Assembly: GCA_031385325.1 (NCBI GenBank)
Contig: JANNBJ010000220.1
Span: 1-14,276, forward strand
Source of the DNA: SYFY01 sp031385325
GTDB taxonomy: Bacteria; Pseudomonadota; Gammaproteobacteria; Pseudomonadales; Azotimanducaceae
Reading direction: 5' to 3'
DNA: 14,276 nucleotides
Shown here: positions 5,842 to 13,526 of the stretch, piece by piece
Layout: every line of letters begins with the position of its first letter
How positions within the stretch are numbered: the stretch's first letter is position 1
The notes under the pieces: generated by a model
The model's database searches: none
What the model was told of the DNA's origin: nothing
Seen by the model: only the letters and a program-made list of their open reading frames with translations
Translations under genes and position numbers: made by a program

Positions 5842-5849
5842 GCGTCGCC

Positions 5850-6173
5850 ATGTCGAGTATCAAGGTGAAAATCAAGAAGAACGATGAAGTGGTGGTGATT
5901 GCCGGACGCGACAAAGGCAAACGAGGCCAGGTTATCCGTGTTATGGATGACGGTCGTCTGCTGGTCCAGGGCGTCAACATGGTGAAGAAGAATGAGCGGC
6001 CGAATCCCAATCTTGGGCGTGTCGGCGGCATCATTGATCAGGAAGCGCCCATCCAGGCTTCCAACGTGGCGATCTGGAATGCAGCAGCCGGCAAGGCTGA
6101 CCGCATCGGTTATTCGCTGGAAGATGGCAAGAAAGAGCGCGTGTTCAAATCATCACGCGCCAAGATCGATTAA
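5850..6173 (+). CDS. rplX: 50S ribosomal protein L24
   Basis: This L24 carries the KOW motif DEVVVIAGRDKGKRGQVIRV near the N-terminus and the conserved GGIIDQEAPIQASNVAIWN and KADRIGYSLEDGKKERVFKS blocks. It is one of the first proteins to bind the 5' end of 23S rRNA and starts 50S assembly. Starting at ATG 5850 (MSSIKVKIKKND) gives 107 residues, close to the family norm of about 104. GTG 5838, overlapping the rplN stop as GTGA, would give 111 residues and would suit translational coupling; neither has a clear ribosome binding site, so the start is uncertain. Confidence 0.93.
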   Translation: MSSIKVKIKKNDEVVVIAGRDKGKRGQVIRVMDDGRLLVQGVNMVKKNERPNPNLGRVGGIIDQEAPIQASNVAIWNAAAGKADRIGYSLEDGKKERVFKSSRAKID

Positions 6174-6187
6174 CGAGGTCCGAGGCG

Positions 6188-6724
6188 ATGAACTTAGCAG
6201 AGCGGTATAACACCGAGATTCGCCCAAAGCTCATGAGTGAGCTGGGAATTGACAATATCATGGCCGTGCCGAGGCTGACCAAGGTTGCGCTCAATATGGG
6301 CGTTGGCGAAGCCGTTGGTGATCGAAAAATACTGGATTTTGCAGTGGGTGACCTGACGGCTATTGCCGGTCAGAAAGTCGTCATCACGAAGGCGCGCAAG
6401 TCCGAAGCCGGATTCAAGATTCGTGAAGGCTGGCCGGTGGGATGTATGGTGACGCTTCGTGCACAGCGCATGTACGAGTTCATTGATCGTCTCATTGGTA
6501 TTGCCCTGCCGCGTACACGCGACTTCAGAGGCTTGAACCCAAAGGGATTCGATGGCCGTGGGAACTACAACATGGGCATCACCGAACAGATCATTTTTGC
6601 GGAAATCGATTACGACAAGATCGACAAGATCCGTGGCATGAACATCACGATAACGACTACTGCGCAAACCGATGCACAGGCGCTGGCGTTGTTGAAAGCG
6701 TTCAATTTTCCATTCCGAACTTAA
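6188..6724 (+). CDS. rplE: 50S ribosomal protein L5
   Basis: The 178-residue product matches L5 throughout: NIMAVPRLTKVALNMGVGEA, KARKSEAGFKIREGWPVGC, RDFRGLNPKGFDGRGNYNMG and EQIIFAEIDYDKID. L5 binds 5S rRNA with L18 and L25, brings it into the central protuberance and touches P-site tRNA. ATG 6188 follows a purine stretch (CGAGGTCCGAGGCG) 14 nt after rplX. In E. coli, S8 represses the spc operon by binding mRNA around the rplE start. I could not identify a convincing S8-type helix here by eye. Confidence 0.98.
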   Translation: MNLAERYNTEIRPKLMSELGIDNIMAVPRLTKVALNMGVGEAVGDRKILDFAVGDLTAIAGQKVVITKARKSEAGFKIREGWPVGCMVTLRAQRMYEFIDRLIGIALPRTRDFRGLNPKGFDGRGNYNMGITEQIIFAEIDYDKIDKIRGMNITITTTAQTDAQALALLKAFNFPFRT

Positions 6725-6740
6725 GCGAAGGCTATATCGC

Positions 6741-7046
6741 ATGGCAAAAAAATCGATGCTGGAGCGCGAAGACAAGCGTGCTCGGTTGGCAAGCAAGTAC
6801 AGCAAGAAGCGCACGCTGCTGAAGGCGACGGTGAATAACCGCAATCTGCCGGAAGATCAGCGTTGGGAAGCGCAGCTGAAACTGCAAGCTCTGCCGCGCG
6901 ATGCAAGCCCCAGCCGACGACAACGACGTTGCGGTATTACCGGTCGTCCACATGGCGTCTATCGCAAGTTCGGGTTGGGACGAAACAAACTCAGAGAAGC
7001 AGCAATGCGCGGCGACGTTCCAGGTCTGGTCAAGGCCAGCTGGTGA
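6741..7046 (+). CDS. rpsN: 30S ribosomal protein S14, zinc-free type
   Basis: The 101-residue protein MAKKSMLEREDKRARLASKY ends GDVPGLVKASW. It has the long form and lacks the two CxxC pairs of the 61-residue zinc-binding S14, keeping one Cys in the CGITGRPHGVYRKFG motif. S14 joins S3 and S10 in the 30S head. The length and type are those of Proteobacteria. The start ATG lies 16 nt after rplE; the nearest purine run, GAAGG (6727-6731), is somewhat far. Confidence 0.98.
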   Translation: MAKKSMLEREDKRARLASKYSKKRTLLKATVNNRNLPEDQRWEAQLKLQALPRDASPSRRQRRCGITGRPHGVYRKFGLGRNKLREAAMRGDVPGLVKASW

Positions 7047-7062
7047 GCGCAGGAGAATCCTT

Positions 7063-7455
7063 ATGACGATGCAAGATCCCGTTGCCGACCTGCTGACCCG
7101 AATCCGGAATGCACAGTCCGCACGACATGCTGAAGTGAGCATGCCCTCTTCCAAACAGAAGCGGGCAATTCTTGATGTGCTGGTTAGCGAAGGTTATGTC
7201 GCCGGCTATCAGGAAAGCGCTGATACAAAGCCAGTCCTCACAGTTCAGCTCAAGTACGTGAAAGGCGTGCCGGTCATTGAAGAGGTCAAGCGTGTATCGC
7301 GTCCTGGCCTGCGGATTTACAAAGAGAGCTCAGACCTGCCGAAAGTTCGCGGCGGCCTGGGTATTGCCATCGTCAGCACCGACAAGGGAATGCTGACGGA
7401 CCGCGTTGCCCGCGCCCAGGGCGTTGGTGGCGAAGTCATTTGCACGGTCTTTTGA
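7063..7455 (+). CDS. rpsH: 30S ribosomal protein S8
   Basis: The 130-residue S8 equals the E. coli length: MTMQDPVADLLTRIRNAQSA, MPSSKQKRAILDVLVSEGYV, VSRPGLRIYK and the RNA-binding C-terminal GLGIAIVSTDKGMLTDR with VGGEVICTVF. S8 is a primary binder of 16S helix 21 and, in E. coli, the translational repressor of the spc operon. ATG 7063 has a strong AGGAGA (7051-7056). The reading frame extends upstream, but those residues overlap rpsN and are unlike S8. The conserved TMQDP start fits the family. Confidence 0.98.
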   Translation: MTMQDPVADLLTRIRNAQSARHAEVSMPSSKQKRAILDVLVSEGYVAGYQESADTKPVLTVQLKYVKGVPVIEEVKRVSRPGLRIYKESSDLPKVRGGLGIAIVSTDKGMLTDRVARAQGVGGEVICTVF

Positions 7456-7465
7456 CGAGGTAGAT

Positions 7466-7999
7466 ATGTCGCGCGTAGCGAAAAAGCCGGTTACGGTTCC
7501 TAACGGCGTAGAAGTGAAAATTGACGGTCAACATCTTTCGGTCACGGGAGCGAAGGGTACGTTGACGCATCAGATTCACGCGCAGGTTGAAGTTACACAA
7601 GACGGTGGAGAGCTGACGTTTGCTCCACGTGGTGAAGAAAAATCAGCCGACGCGATTGCCGGCACGACACGTGCTGTCGTCAGCAATATGGTGACTGGCG
7701 TGACAACCGGTTTTCAGAAGCGTCTGGAACTCCAGGGTGTCGGCTATCGCGCCCAAGCCCAGGGCAGCATTGTGAATCTGCAGTTGGGGTTCTCTCATCC
7801 GGTTGCCTATCAGCTACCCACGGGCATCACGGTACAGACGCCGTCTCAAACTGAAGTAATCATCAGCGGCGCTGATCGACAACGCGTTGGGCAGGTTGCA
7901 GCAGAAATTCGAGGAATTCGCCCTCCCGAACCCTACAAGGGCAAAGGTGTTCGATACCAGGGCGAGCGAGTGCGTAGAAAAGAGGCCAAGAAGAAATAA
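7466..7999 (+). CDS. rplF: 50S ribosomal protein L6
   Basis: The 177-residue protein, the same length as in E. coli, opens MSRVAKKPVTVPNGVEVKID and has the two tandem L6 folds. The second carries LQGVGYRAQAQGS, LGFSHPV and the signature PPEPYKGKGVRYQGE near residues 152-166. L6 lies at the base of the L7/L12 stalk by the factor-binding centre. The gene starts at ATG 7466 with a GAGG at 7457-7460. The frame continues upstream into rpsH without conserved sequence. Confidence 0.98.
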   Translation: MSRVAKKPVTVPNGVEVKIDGQHLSVTGAKGTLTHQIHAQVEVTQDGGELTFAPRGEEKSADAIAGTTRAVVSNMVTGVTTGFQKRLELQGVGYRAQAQGSIVNLQLGFSHPVAYQLPTGITVQTPSQTEVIISGADRQRVGQVAAEIRGIRPPEPYKGKGVRYQGERVRRKEAKKK

Positions 8000-8001
8000 T
8001 C

Positions 8002-8352
8002 ATGCAGGAAAAGAAAGCAGCGAGATTGCGCCGAGCACGGCGTGGGCGCGCAAAGATGCGCGAACTTGGCGCCATTCGCCTGGCTGTCTATCGGACACCT
8101 CGGCATATCTATGCCCAGTTGCTGGCGCCTGCCGGTGATCGCGTTCTTGCGCAGGCATCGACGCTGGAAAAGGCTTTTGACGGCGAGGCAACGGGTAACT
8201 CCGGTGCTGCGGGCAAGGTTGGCGCCTTGGTGGCCGCCCGTGGTCGGGAACAGGGAATCACCAAAGTGGCGTTCGATCGTTCGGGATTCAAATTCCATGG
8301 CCGGATCAAGGCCCTGGCTGATGCCGCCCGTGAAGCGGGACTGGAGTTTTAA
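8002..8352 (+). CDS. rplR: 50S ribosomal protein L18
   Basis: This 116-residue L18 has the basic N-terminus MQEKKAARLRRARRGRAKMR, then RLAVYRTPRHIYAQLL, and ends with VAFDRSGFKFHGRIKALADA and REAGLEF. It binds 5S rRNA with L5 and anchors it to 23S rRNA. The ATG lies 2 nt after the rplF stop and shows no strong ribosome binding site, which suggests coupled translation. The stop TAA directly abuts the rpsE ATG. Confidence 0.98.
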   Translation: MQEKKAARLRRARRGRAKMRELGAIRLAVYRTPRHIYAQLLAPAGDRVLAQASTLEKAFDGEATGNSGAAGKVGALVAARGREQGITKVAFDRSGFKFHGRIKALADAAREAGLEF

Positions 8353-8856
8353 ATGGCATACGCAGACGAAATCAAAGAAGAAGGCCTGGTCGAGAAACTC
8401 GTACAGGTCAATCGGGTAGCAAAGGTTGTGCAGGGCGGCCGTATCTTCGCCTTCACGGCGCTGACGGTCGTGGGTGATGGCAACGGCAAGATCGGATTCG
8501 GACGAGGCAAGGCGCGAGAAGTGCCGGTGGCGATCCAGAAAGCGATGGAAGCTGCGCGTCGCAATATGGTTCATGTGGATCTGAACGGATCAACCATCTG
8601 GTATCCACTGACCGCACGACATGGTGCTTCGAAGGTATTCATGCAGCCTGCATCTGAAGGTACTGGCGTGATTGCCGGGGGCACGATGCGAGCGCTGTTC
8701 GAGGCCGCTGGAATTCACAACGTGCTCGCCAAGAGTTATGGCTCGACGAATCCCGTGAACGTTGTACGAGCAACCTTCAAAGCGTTGCAGAACATGCAGT
8801 CACCCGACTCGATCGCAGCGAAGCGTGGGCTGAGTGTCGAAGATATTCGCGCGTAA
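8353..8856 (+). CDS. rpsE: 30S ribosomal protein S5
   Basis: The 167-residue S5 has an N-terminal double-stranded RNA-binding-like domain (about 10-75) with VNRVAKVVQGGRIFAFTALT and GNGKIGFGRGKAREVP, and the C-terminal S5 domain (GTGVIAGGTMRALFEAAGI, AKSYGSTNPVNVVRAT). S5 acts in translational fidelity and mRNA entry. The loop at about residues 22-30 is where spectinomycin-resistance changes occur in other species; here it reads AKVVQGGR with nothing unusual. The ATG directly follows the rplR stop with no spacer; GGAG lies within the last codons of rplR. Confidence 0.98.
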   Translation: MAYADEIKEEGLVEKLVQVNRVAKVVQGGRIFAFTALTVVGDGNGKIGFGRGKAREVPVAIQKAMEAARRNMVHVDLNGSTIWYPLTARHGASKVFMQPASEGTGVIAGGTMRALFEAAGIHNVLAKSYGSTNPVNVVRATFKALQNMQSPDSIAAKRGLSVEDIRA

Positions 8857-8919
8857 CAGGGTTTGGGTACGAATCGAAGTGAGCGGGTTGTGGCGGCATA
8901 GAGGCGGGGAGTAGAGGCG
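8857..8919 (+). other. G-rich, C-poor rpsE-rpmD spacer
   Basis: This 63-nt gap has very few C residues and holds G-runs at 8859-8861, 8865-8867, 8885-8887 and 8906-8909. It contains the purine-rich stretch that serves as the rpmD ribosome binding region. No promoter or terminator is apparent. The two long loops (17-18 nt) make a stable G-quadruplex doubtful. Confidence 0.35.
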
Positions 8920-9114
8920 ATGAATAGTCCGGTAAAGGGCAAAGTAAGAGTGACTCAGATCAAGAGCAGCATCGGTCGGCTGAAGGCGCATAAGGCGTGT
9001 GTAGCCGGATTAGGATTGCGCCGAATCGGACATACCGTCGAAGTTGAAGACACCGCATCGGTACGCGGCATGATTGCGCGAGTGCATTACCTGGTAAAGG
9101 TCGAAGGAGAATAA
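8920..9114 (+). CDS. rpmD: 50S ribosomal protein L30
   Basis: The 64-residue product has the L30 core VRVTQIKSSIGRLKAHKACV, the LGLRRIGHTVEVED motif and the closing VHYLVKVEGE. L30 is a small single-domain 23S rRNA-binding protein found in most but not all bacteria. ATG 8920 follows a purine-rich GGGGAGTAGAGGCG. The 63-nt gap from rpsE is the second longest inside the operon and is described separately. rplO starts 2 nt after the stop. Confidence 0.97.
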   Translation: MNSPVKGKVRVTQIKSSIGRLKAHKACVAGLGLRRIGHTVEVEDTASVRGMIARVHYLVKVEGE

Positions 9115-9116
9115 GA

Positions 9117-9572
9117 GTGCGCCTCAACGATTTACATCCGGCTGCAGGCAGCAAGAAACCGAAACGCCGAGTTGGCCGAGGCTCGTCATCGGGTTGGGGA
9201 AAAACCTCTACTCGAGGTACCAAAGGACAGGGCTCACGCAAGAGCGGCGGTGTACGGCCCGGATTTGAAGGCGGCCAGTTGCCCCTCCAGAAACGACTGC
9301 CGAAGTTCGGTTTTCGCACGGCACTTGCGCTCGAGACTGCTGAGGTTCGATTGGGTGAACTCGCCAAGGTTGAAGGGGATGTCATCTCCCTCGAGACACT
9401 GAAAGCGGCTAACGTCGTTCGTAAGGACATGAAGCGCGTTCGCATCATGTTGTCTGGAGCCATCGCTCGTGCGGTGAAAATTCAAGGCGTAGTGGTCACC
9501 AAAGGTGCTCGCGCTGCGATCGAAGCTGCCGGTGGAACTGTCGAAGTTACTGCCGAAGCAGTCGCGGCTTGA
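9117..9572 (+). CDS. rplO: 50S ribosomal protein L15
   Basis: This 151-residue L15 begins MRLNDLHPAAGSKKPKRRVG, followed by the Gly/Arg/Ser-rich extended arm (GRGSSSGWGKTSTRGTKGQG), GGVRPGFEGGQLPLQKRLPK and a globular C-terminal domain. The arm runs deep into the 50S subunit, and L15 is needed late in its assembly. The start codon is GTG at 9117, with AGGAGA (9105-9110) within the last codons of rpmD. No nearby ATG keeps the conserved LNDLHPA start. Confidence 0.97.
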   Translation: MRLNDLHPAAGSKKPKRRVGRGSSSGWGKTSTRGTKGQGSRKSGGVRPGFEGGQLPLQKRLPKFGFRTALALETAEVRLGELAKVEGDVISLETLKAANVVRKDMKRVRIMLSGAIARAVKIQGVVVTKGARAAIEAAGGTVEVTAEAVAA

Positions 9573-9600
9573 TGCTGGACTAACGGGAAACTCGGGATCA

Positions 9601-10926
9601 ATGGCTACTAACGCAGGTCAATTGGCAGGTATGCAAGCGGGGCTCTCCGAGCTGCGCAGCCGCTTGCTGTTTGTCCTTATTGCGTTGCTGGTGTACCGGA
9701 TTGGCACACACATCCCCGTCCCTGGCATCAACCCCGAGAAACTGGCGCAGCTGTTTACTCAGAACCAGGGTGGAATCCTCGAACTGTTCAATATGTTCTC
9801 GGGCGGCGCCTGGGAGCGTATGAGTATTCTTGCGCTCGGCGTCATGCCCTACATCACGTCCAGCATCATCATGAACCTTCTGTCGATGATGCACCCTCCA
9901 CTGCAGCAATTGCGAAAAGAGGGCGATGCGGGTCGTCGCAAGATCACGCAATACACACGTTGGGGTACGTTGGGACTTGGCATTGTGCAAGCCATCTCGA
10001 TGACCACGACCCTGGCAGCGCAAGGGCTTGCTTTCGAACCGGGGATCACCTTTTACGCGGTATCGATCATCACCCTGGTCACCGGTGCTATGTTCATGAT
10101 GTGGCTGGGGGAGCAGATTACCGAGCGTGGTGTTGGTAACGGAATCAGCCTCCTGATCTTCTCCGGTATTGTGTCCGGGTTCCCGGCCGCGATTGGCCAG
10201 TCCTTTGAAGCTGCGCGACAGGGTGACATCAACATCATTGCGCTGTTGGTTATTGGAGCAATGGCCGTAATTATCGTTGCGTTGGTGGTATTCATCGAGC
10301 GGGGCCAACGCCGCATAACCGTGAATTACGCGCGTCGTCAGCAGGGTCGTCGCCAATATCAGGCTCAGTCCAGTCACCTCCCATTCAAGGTCAATATGGC
10401 CGGTGTCATTCCGGCGATTTTTGCGTCGAGCCTGCTGCTCGCTCCGGCATCGATGGCTCAGTGGTTTGGTGCCAGCCCAGGCATGTCTTGGCTGCAGGAA
10501 GTGGCGCTTGTCTTGTCGCCAGGACAACCTCTCTATATCCTGTTGTTCGCAGCCGGCATCATTTTCTTCAGTTTCTTCTATACCGCGATCATGATGGATC
10601 CCAAGGACATCGCGGGAAATCTGCAGCGACAGGGTGCGTATGTCCCAGGCATCAGACCAGGCCAGCAAACCGCTCGCTACATTGATGATGTCATTACCCG
10701 ACTGACCTGCTTTGGCGCTTTGTACGTCACGCTGGTCTGCTTGTTGCCGGAGTTCATGGTTGTTGCGTTCAACATCACTTTCCAGCTCGGTGGAACAGCG
10801 TTGTTGATCGTTGTGGTCGTAGCCATGGATTTCATGGCCCAGATCCAAAGTCATCTGATGTCTTCGCAGTACGCGAAGCTCATGGAAAAGTCGAATCTAC
10901 AGAATTACGGTCGAAAGCGAAGCTGA
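9601..10926 (+). CDS. secY: Preprotein translocase subunit SecY
   Basis: This 441-residue inner-membrane protein forms the SecYEG channel for secreted and membrane proteins, driven by SecA or by the ribosome. Ten hydrophobic segments are visible (roughly 22-40, 74-95, 120-140, 150-170, 181-200, 213-232, 268-288, 310-330, 370-388, 396-412). Family signatures include the plug region LFNMFSGGAWERMSILALG (62-80), WLGEQITERGVGNGIS (168-183), the cytoplasmic loop FIERGQRRITVNYARRQQGR (231-250) and LPFKVNMAGVIPAIFASS. The start is ATG 9601, with GGGA at 9594-9597. The frame extends upstream into rplO without SecY-like sequence. The C-terminal tail ends NLQNYGRKRS. Confidence 0.98.
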   Translation: MATNAGQLAGMQAGLSELRSRLLFVLIALLVYRIGTHIPVPGINPEKLAQLFTQNQGGILELFNMFSGGAWERMSILALGVMPYITSSIIMNLLSMMHPPLQQLRKEGDAGRRKITQYTRWGTLGLGIVQAISMTTTLAAQGLAFEPGITFYAVSIITLVTGAMFMMWLGEQITERGVGNGISLLIFSGIVSGFPAAIGQSFEAARQGDINIIALLVIGAMAVIIVALVVFIERGQRRITVNYARRQQGRRQYQAQSSHLPFKVNMAGVIPAIFASSLLLAPASMAQWFGASPGMSWLQEVALVLSPGQPLYILLFAAGIIFFSFFYTAIMMDPKDIAGNLQRQGAYVPGIRPGQQTARYIDDVITRLTCFGALYVTLVCLLPEFMVVAFNITFQLGGTALLIVVVVAMDFMAQIQSHLMSSQYAKLMEKSNLQNYGRKRS

Positions 10927-10963
10927 CGACCTGAGCCTGACGGCCAGGAATTGGGGGACAGAT

Positions 10964-11080
10964 ATGAAAGTTCGTGCATCGGTAAAAAAAGTTTGCCGAA
11001 ACTGCAAGATCGTTCGGCGCAACGGAGCGGTTCGTGTGATTTGTAGTGTTGAACCGCGACACAAACAACGGCAAGGTTGA
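10964..11080 (+). CDS. rpmJ: 50S ribosomal protein L36, zinc-ribbon type
   Basis: This 38-codon gene encodes MKVRASVKKVCRNCKIVRRN and ends HKQRQG, the canonical L36. Cys11, Cys14, Cys27 and His33 form the zinc-binding site, so this is the zinc-dependent form rather than the cysteine-free paralogue. L36 stabilises 23S rRNA near the base of the L7/L12 stalk. A strong GGGGGA lies at 10953-10958 before ATG 10964. The gap from secY is 37 nt; rpsM begins only 3 nt after the stop. Confidence 0.98.
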   Translation: MKVRASVKKVCRNCKIVRRNGAVRVICSVEPRHKQRQG

Positions 11081-11083
11081 AAC

Positions 11084-11440
11084 ATGGCTCGTATTGCTGG
11101 AATCAACGTACCGGATAACAAGCACGCCGGTATTTCGCTGACTTACATCTATGGTATCGGTCGGACCACCGCGCTGCGCATTTGTGCGGCGGCAGGCATT
11201 GCGCCCAATGAAAAGATTGGCGACCTGGCCGAAGAACGTCTGGATGCACTTCGTACCGAAATCACCAAGTTGACGGTAGAAGGCGATCTTCGCCGATCCA
11301 TCAACATGAACATCAAGCGATTGATGGACCTTGGTTGTTACCGTGGTTTGCGTCATCGCCGCAATCTTCCGGTGCGAGGTCAACGTACCCGAACGAACGC
11401 ACGAACTCGGAAAGGACCTACCCGTCCCATCCGCAAGTAA
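11084..11440 (+). CDS. rpsM: 30S ribosomal protein S13
   Basis: The 118-residue S13 opens MARIAGINVPDNKHAGISLT, followed by the helix-hairpin-helix region IYGIGRTTALRICAAAGI, and ends with the basic tail (RGLRHRRNLPVRGQRTRTNA, then RTRKGPTRPIRK) that reaches the P-site tRNA. It pairs with S19 and forms bridges B1a/B1b to the 50S. The ribosome binding site AAGG (11073-11076) lies inside rpmJ. In E. coli a structured leader before rpsM binds S4; here the gap is 3 nt and leaves no room for it. Confidence 0.98.
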   Translation: MARIAGINVPDNKHAGISLTYIYGIGRTTALRICAAAGIAPNEKIGDLAEERLDALRTEITKLTVEGDLRRSINMNIKRLMDLGCYRGLRHRRNLPVRGQRTRTNARTRKGPTRPIRK

Positions 11441-11460
11441 TGAACCGGATTTGAAGAGCT

Positions 11461-11835
11461 ATGGCTGAAAAGAAAAAAATCAAACGTGTCGTGACTGACG
11501 GAATAGCGCACGTCCATGCGTCGTTCAATAACACGATAGTCACGATAAGCGATCGTCAGGGCAATGCGCTGACTTGGGCAACCTCCGGCGGCTCCGGCTT
11601 TCGCGGATCGCGCAAGAGCACGCCATTTGCCGCACAGGTTGCAGCCGAAAAAGCATGCACAGTCGCACTGGAATACGGCATGAAGAGTGTTGACGTACGC
11701 GTCAAGGGGCCAGGCCCAGGTCGTGAATCTGCCGTTCGTGCGCTTAATGCTGCTGGACTGCGTATCAACAGTATTTCCGACATCACCCCCATTCCACACA
11801 ACGGTTGCCGCCCTCCAAAGCGGCGTCGTGTATAA
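11461..11835 (+). CDS. rpsK: 30S ribosomal protein S11
   Basis: This 124-residue S11 matches the family from VVTDGIAHVHASFNNTIVTI through GGSGFRGSRKSTPFAAQVAA to the C-terminal VKGPGPGRES and TPIPHNGCRPPKRRRV. S11 lines the platform and E-site region of the 30S with S7 and S18. The basic N-terminal tail is about five residues shorter than in E. coli. The ATG lies 20 nt after rpsM and is preceded by a GAAGAG stretch. rpsD follows after 16 nt. Confidence 0.98.
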   Translation: MAEKKKIKRVVTDGIAHVHASFNNTIVTISDRQGNALTWATSGGSGFRGSRKSTPFAAQVAAEKACTVALEYGMKSVDVRVKGPGPGRESAVRALNAAGLRINSISDITPIPHNGCRPPKRRRV

Positions 11836-11851
11836 AGGTACGGAGTAAAAC

Positions 11852-12472
11852 ATGGCTCGTTACCTTGGTCCGAAACTCAAGCTTGCACGTCGCGAGGGTA
11901 CTGATCTCTTTCTGAAGAGCGGTGTCCGCCCGATTGATTCCAAGTGCAAGATCGAAGCTGTTCCCGGTCAGCACGGTGCTCGACGTGGTCGTTTGTCCGA
12001 CTATGCGGTGCAGCTGCGCGAGAAGCAGAAAGTACGCCGCATCTATGGATTGCTGGAGCGTCAGTTCCGCAACTATTACCAGAAGGCAGAACGCCAGAAG
12101 GGAAACACAGGTGCCAATCTGTTGATGCTGCTGGAGCGTCGATTGGACAACGTGGTCTATCGAATGGGCTTTGGTTCAACACGCGCCGAATCACGACAAC
12201 TGGTATCGCATCGTTCAATCGTCGTGAATGGCGTATCGGTAAACATCGCGTCATACCAGGTACAGGACGGTGACACCGTTGCTGTAGCGACGCATGCCAA
12301 GCAGCAGTTGCGCATTCAGGGCGCAATGCAATTGTCGGCTCAGAGGCCTTCTATTGAATGGCTGGACGTGAATTCTGCTGCCATGGAAGGTGTGTTCAAA
12401 CGCCTTCCAGACAGAGAAGAGTTGCCCTCTGAAATCAACGAAAGCTTGATCGTGGAGCTTTACTCCAAGTAA
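11852..12472 (+). CDS. rpsD: 30S ribosomal protein S4
   Basis: The 206-residue length is identical to E. coli S4. The N-terminal region has MARYLGPKLKLARREGTDLF and PGQHGARRGRLSDYAVQLRE, and the S4 RNA-binding domain (about 94-160) carries LERRLDNVVYRMGFGSTRAE and RQLVSHRSIVVNG. S4 is a primary 16S rRNA binder and start point of 30S body assembly; it also takes part in rRNA antitermination and, in E. coli, represses the alpha operon. It is followed 22 nt later by rpoA. Confidence 0.98.
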   Translation: MARYLGPKLKLARREGTDLFLKSGVRPIDSKCKIEAVPGQHGARRGRLSDYAVQLREKQKVRRIYGLLERQFRNYYQKAERQKGNTGANLLMLLERRLDNVVYRMGFGSTRAESRQLVSHRSIVVNGVSVNIASYQVQDGDTVAVATHAKQQLRIQGAMQLSAQRPSIEWLDVNSAAMEGVFKRLPDREELPSEINESLIVELYSK

Positions 12473-12494
12473 TTGGCTCATAGGAGACGACTGC

Positions 12495-13487
12495 ATGTCA
12501 TCTGTAAATGAATTTCTGACGCCGCGTATTATTGATGTTCAGGCTTCCAGCCCGACGCGCGCCCGCGTCTCGCTGGAACCGCTGGAACGCGGTTTCGGGC
12601 ACACGCTCGGTAATACACTTCGCCGCATTCTGCTGTCATCCATGCCGGGTTGTGCCGTCACGGAAGTGCAGATCGACGGCGTACTGCACGAATACAGCAC
12701 CATTGATGGCGTTCAGGAAGATGTTATCGACATCCTGCTGAACCTGAAAAACGTTGCGGTGATCCTGCACAATCAGGATGAAGCCGTCATCACGATCAAC
12801 AAAACCGGTAGTGGTGAAGTCACCGCTGGCGATTTTCAGCTGACCGAAGATGTCGAGATCTCCAATCCGGATCACGTGATCTGTACGCTGAATGATCGCG
12901 GCTCGATTCGTCTTGAAGCCCGTGTGACCCGAGGGCGCGGCTACGTGCCGGTCGACAACTCGGTCACCGAAGAAGAATCACGACCGATTGGCGTGCTTCG
13001 TCTGGATGCCAGCTACAGCCCGATGCGTCGGGTGTCGTACAGCGTCGAAGCTGCACGTGTAGAGCAGCGTACCGACCTCGACAAGTTGGTTCTCGAGATC
13101 GAAACAAACGGGACAATCGATCCAGAAGAAGCGATCCGCCGTGCAGCGACGATTCTGCAGCAGCAGCTGGCCGTGTTTGTCGATCTGGAAAGTGAAGGCG
13201 AGACTATCATTGAAGAGAAGATCGACGAAGTCGATCCGATCCTCACCCGACCGGTCGACGATCTGGAATTGACCGTCCGCTCTGCAAATTGCCTGAAGGC
13301 AGAGAACATCTACTACATCGGTGATCTCATTCAGCGCACTGAAGTGGAGTTGTTGAAGACGCCGAACCTCGGCAAGAAGTCGCTGACCGAAATCAAGGAC
13401 GTACTCGCGTCTCGCGGGCTGTCCCTGGGTATGCGTCTGGAAAACTGGCCACCGAGTGGTCTGCGTGGCGACCATCGCGTTGCCTGA
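12495..13487 (+). CDS. rpoA: DNA-directed RNA polymerase subunit alpha
   Basis: This 330-residue alpha subunit dimerises to start assembly of RNA polymerase. The N-terminal domain (about 1-235) has the dimer motif ERGFGHTLGNTLRRILLSSM (31-50). A linker follows, and the C-terminal domain (about 250-322) includes VRSANCLKAENIYYIGDLIQ and LLKTPNLGKKSLTEIKDVLA. Arg262 and Asn265 match E. coli Arg265 and Asn268, which contact UP elements and activators. The C-terminal domain is almost identical to that of E. coli, but the last residues (SGLRGDHRVA) differ and are basic. ATG 12495 has AGGAGA at 12481-12486. Confidence 0.99.
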   Translation: MSSVNEFLTPRIIDVQASSPTRARVSLEPLERGFGHTLGNTLRRILLSSMPGCAVTEVQIDGVLHEYSTIDGVQEDVIDILLNLKNVAVILHNQDEAVITINKTGSGEVTAGDFQLTEDVEISNPDHVICTLNDRGSIRLEARVTRGRGYVPVDNSVTEEESRPIGVLRLDASYSPMRRVSYSVEAARVEQRTDLDKLVLEIETNGTIDPEEAIRRAATILQQQLAVFVDLESEGETIIEEKIDEVDPILTRPVDDLELTVRSANCLKAENIYYIGDLIQRTEVELLKTPNLGKKSLTEIKDVLASRGLSLGMRLENWPPSGLRGDHRVA

Positions 13488-13526
13488 TGGCAAACGCAGA
13501 CTGTACAAGGTAGAGAGAGAAAACTA

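Noticed and set aside
6160..6215. S8 repressor-binding helix at the rplX-rplE junction, as in E. coli
   Set aside because: Short pairings exist (for example CGGT with ACCG near 6203-6216), but I could not build the bulged S8-type helix by eye; a covariance search would be needed.
9598..10854. Long - strand open frame (about 418 codons) opposite secY
   Set aside because: It is the antisense shadow of secY. The predicted protein is rich in His, Asp, Gln and Arg with no recognisable domain, as expected from the complement of membrane-protein codons.
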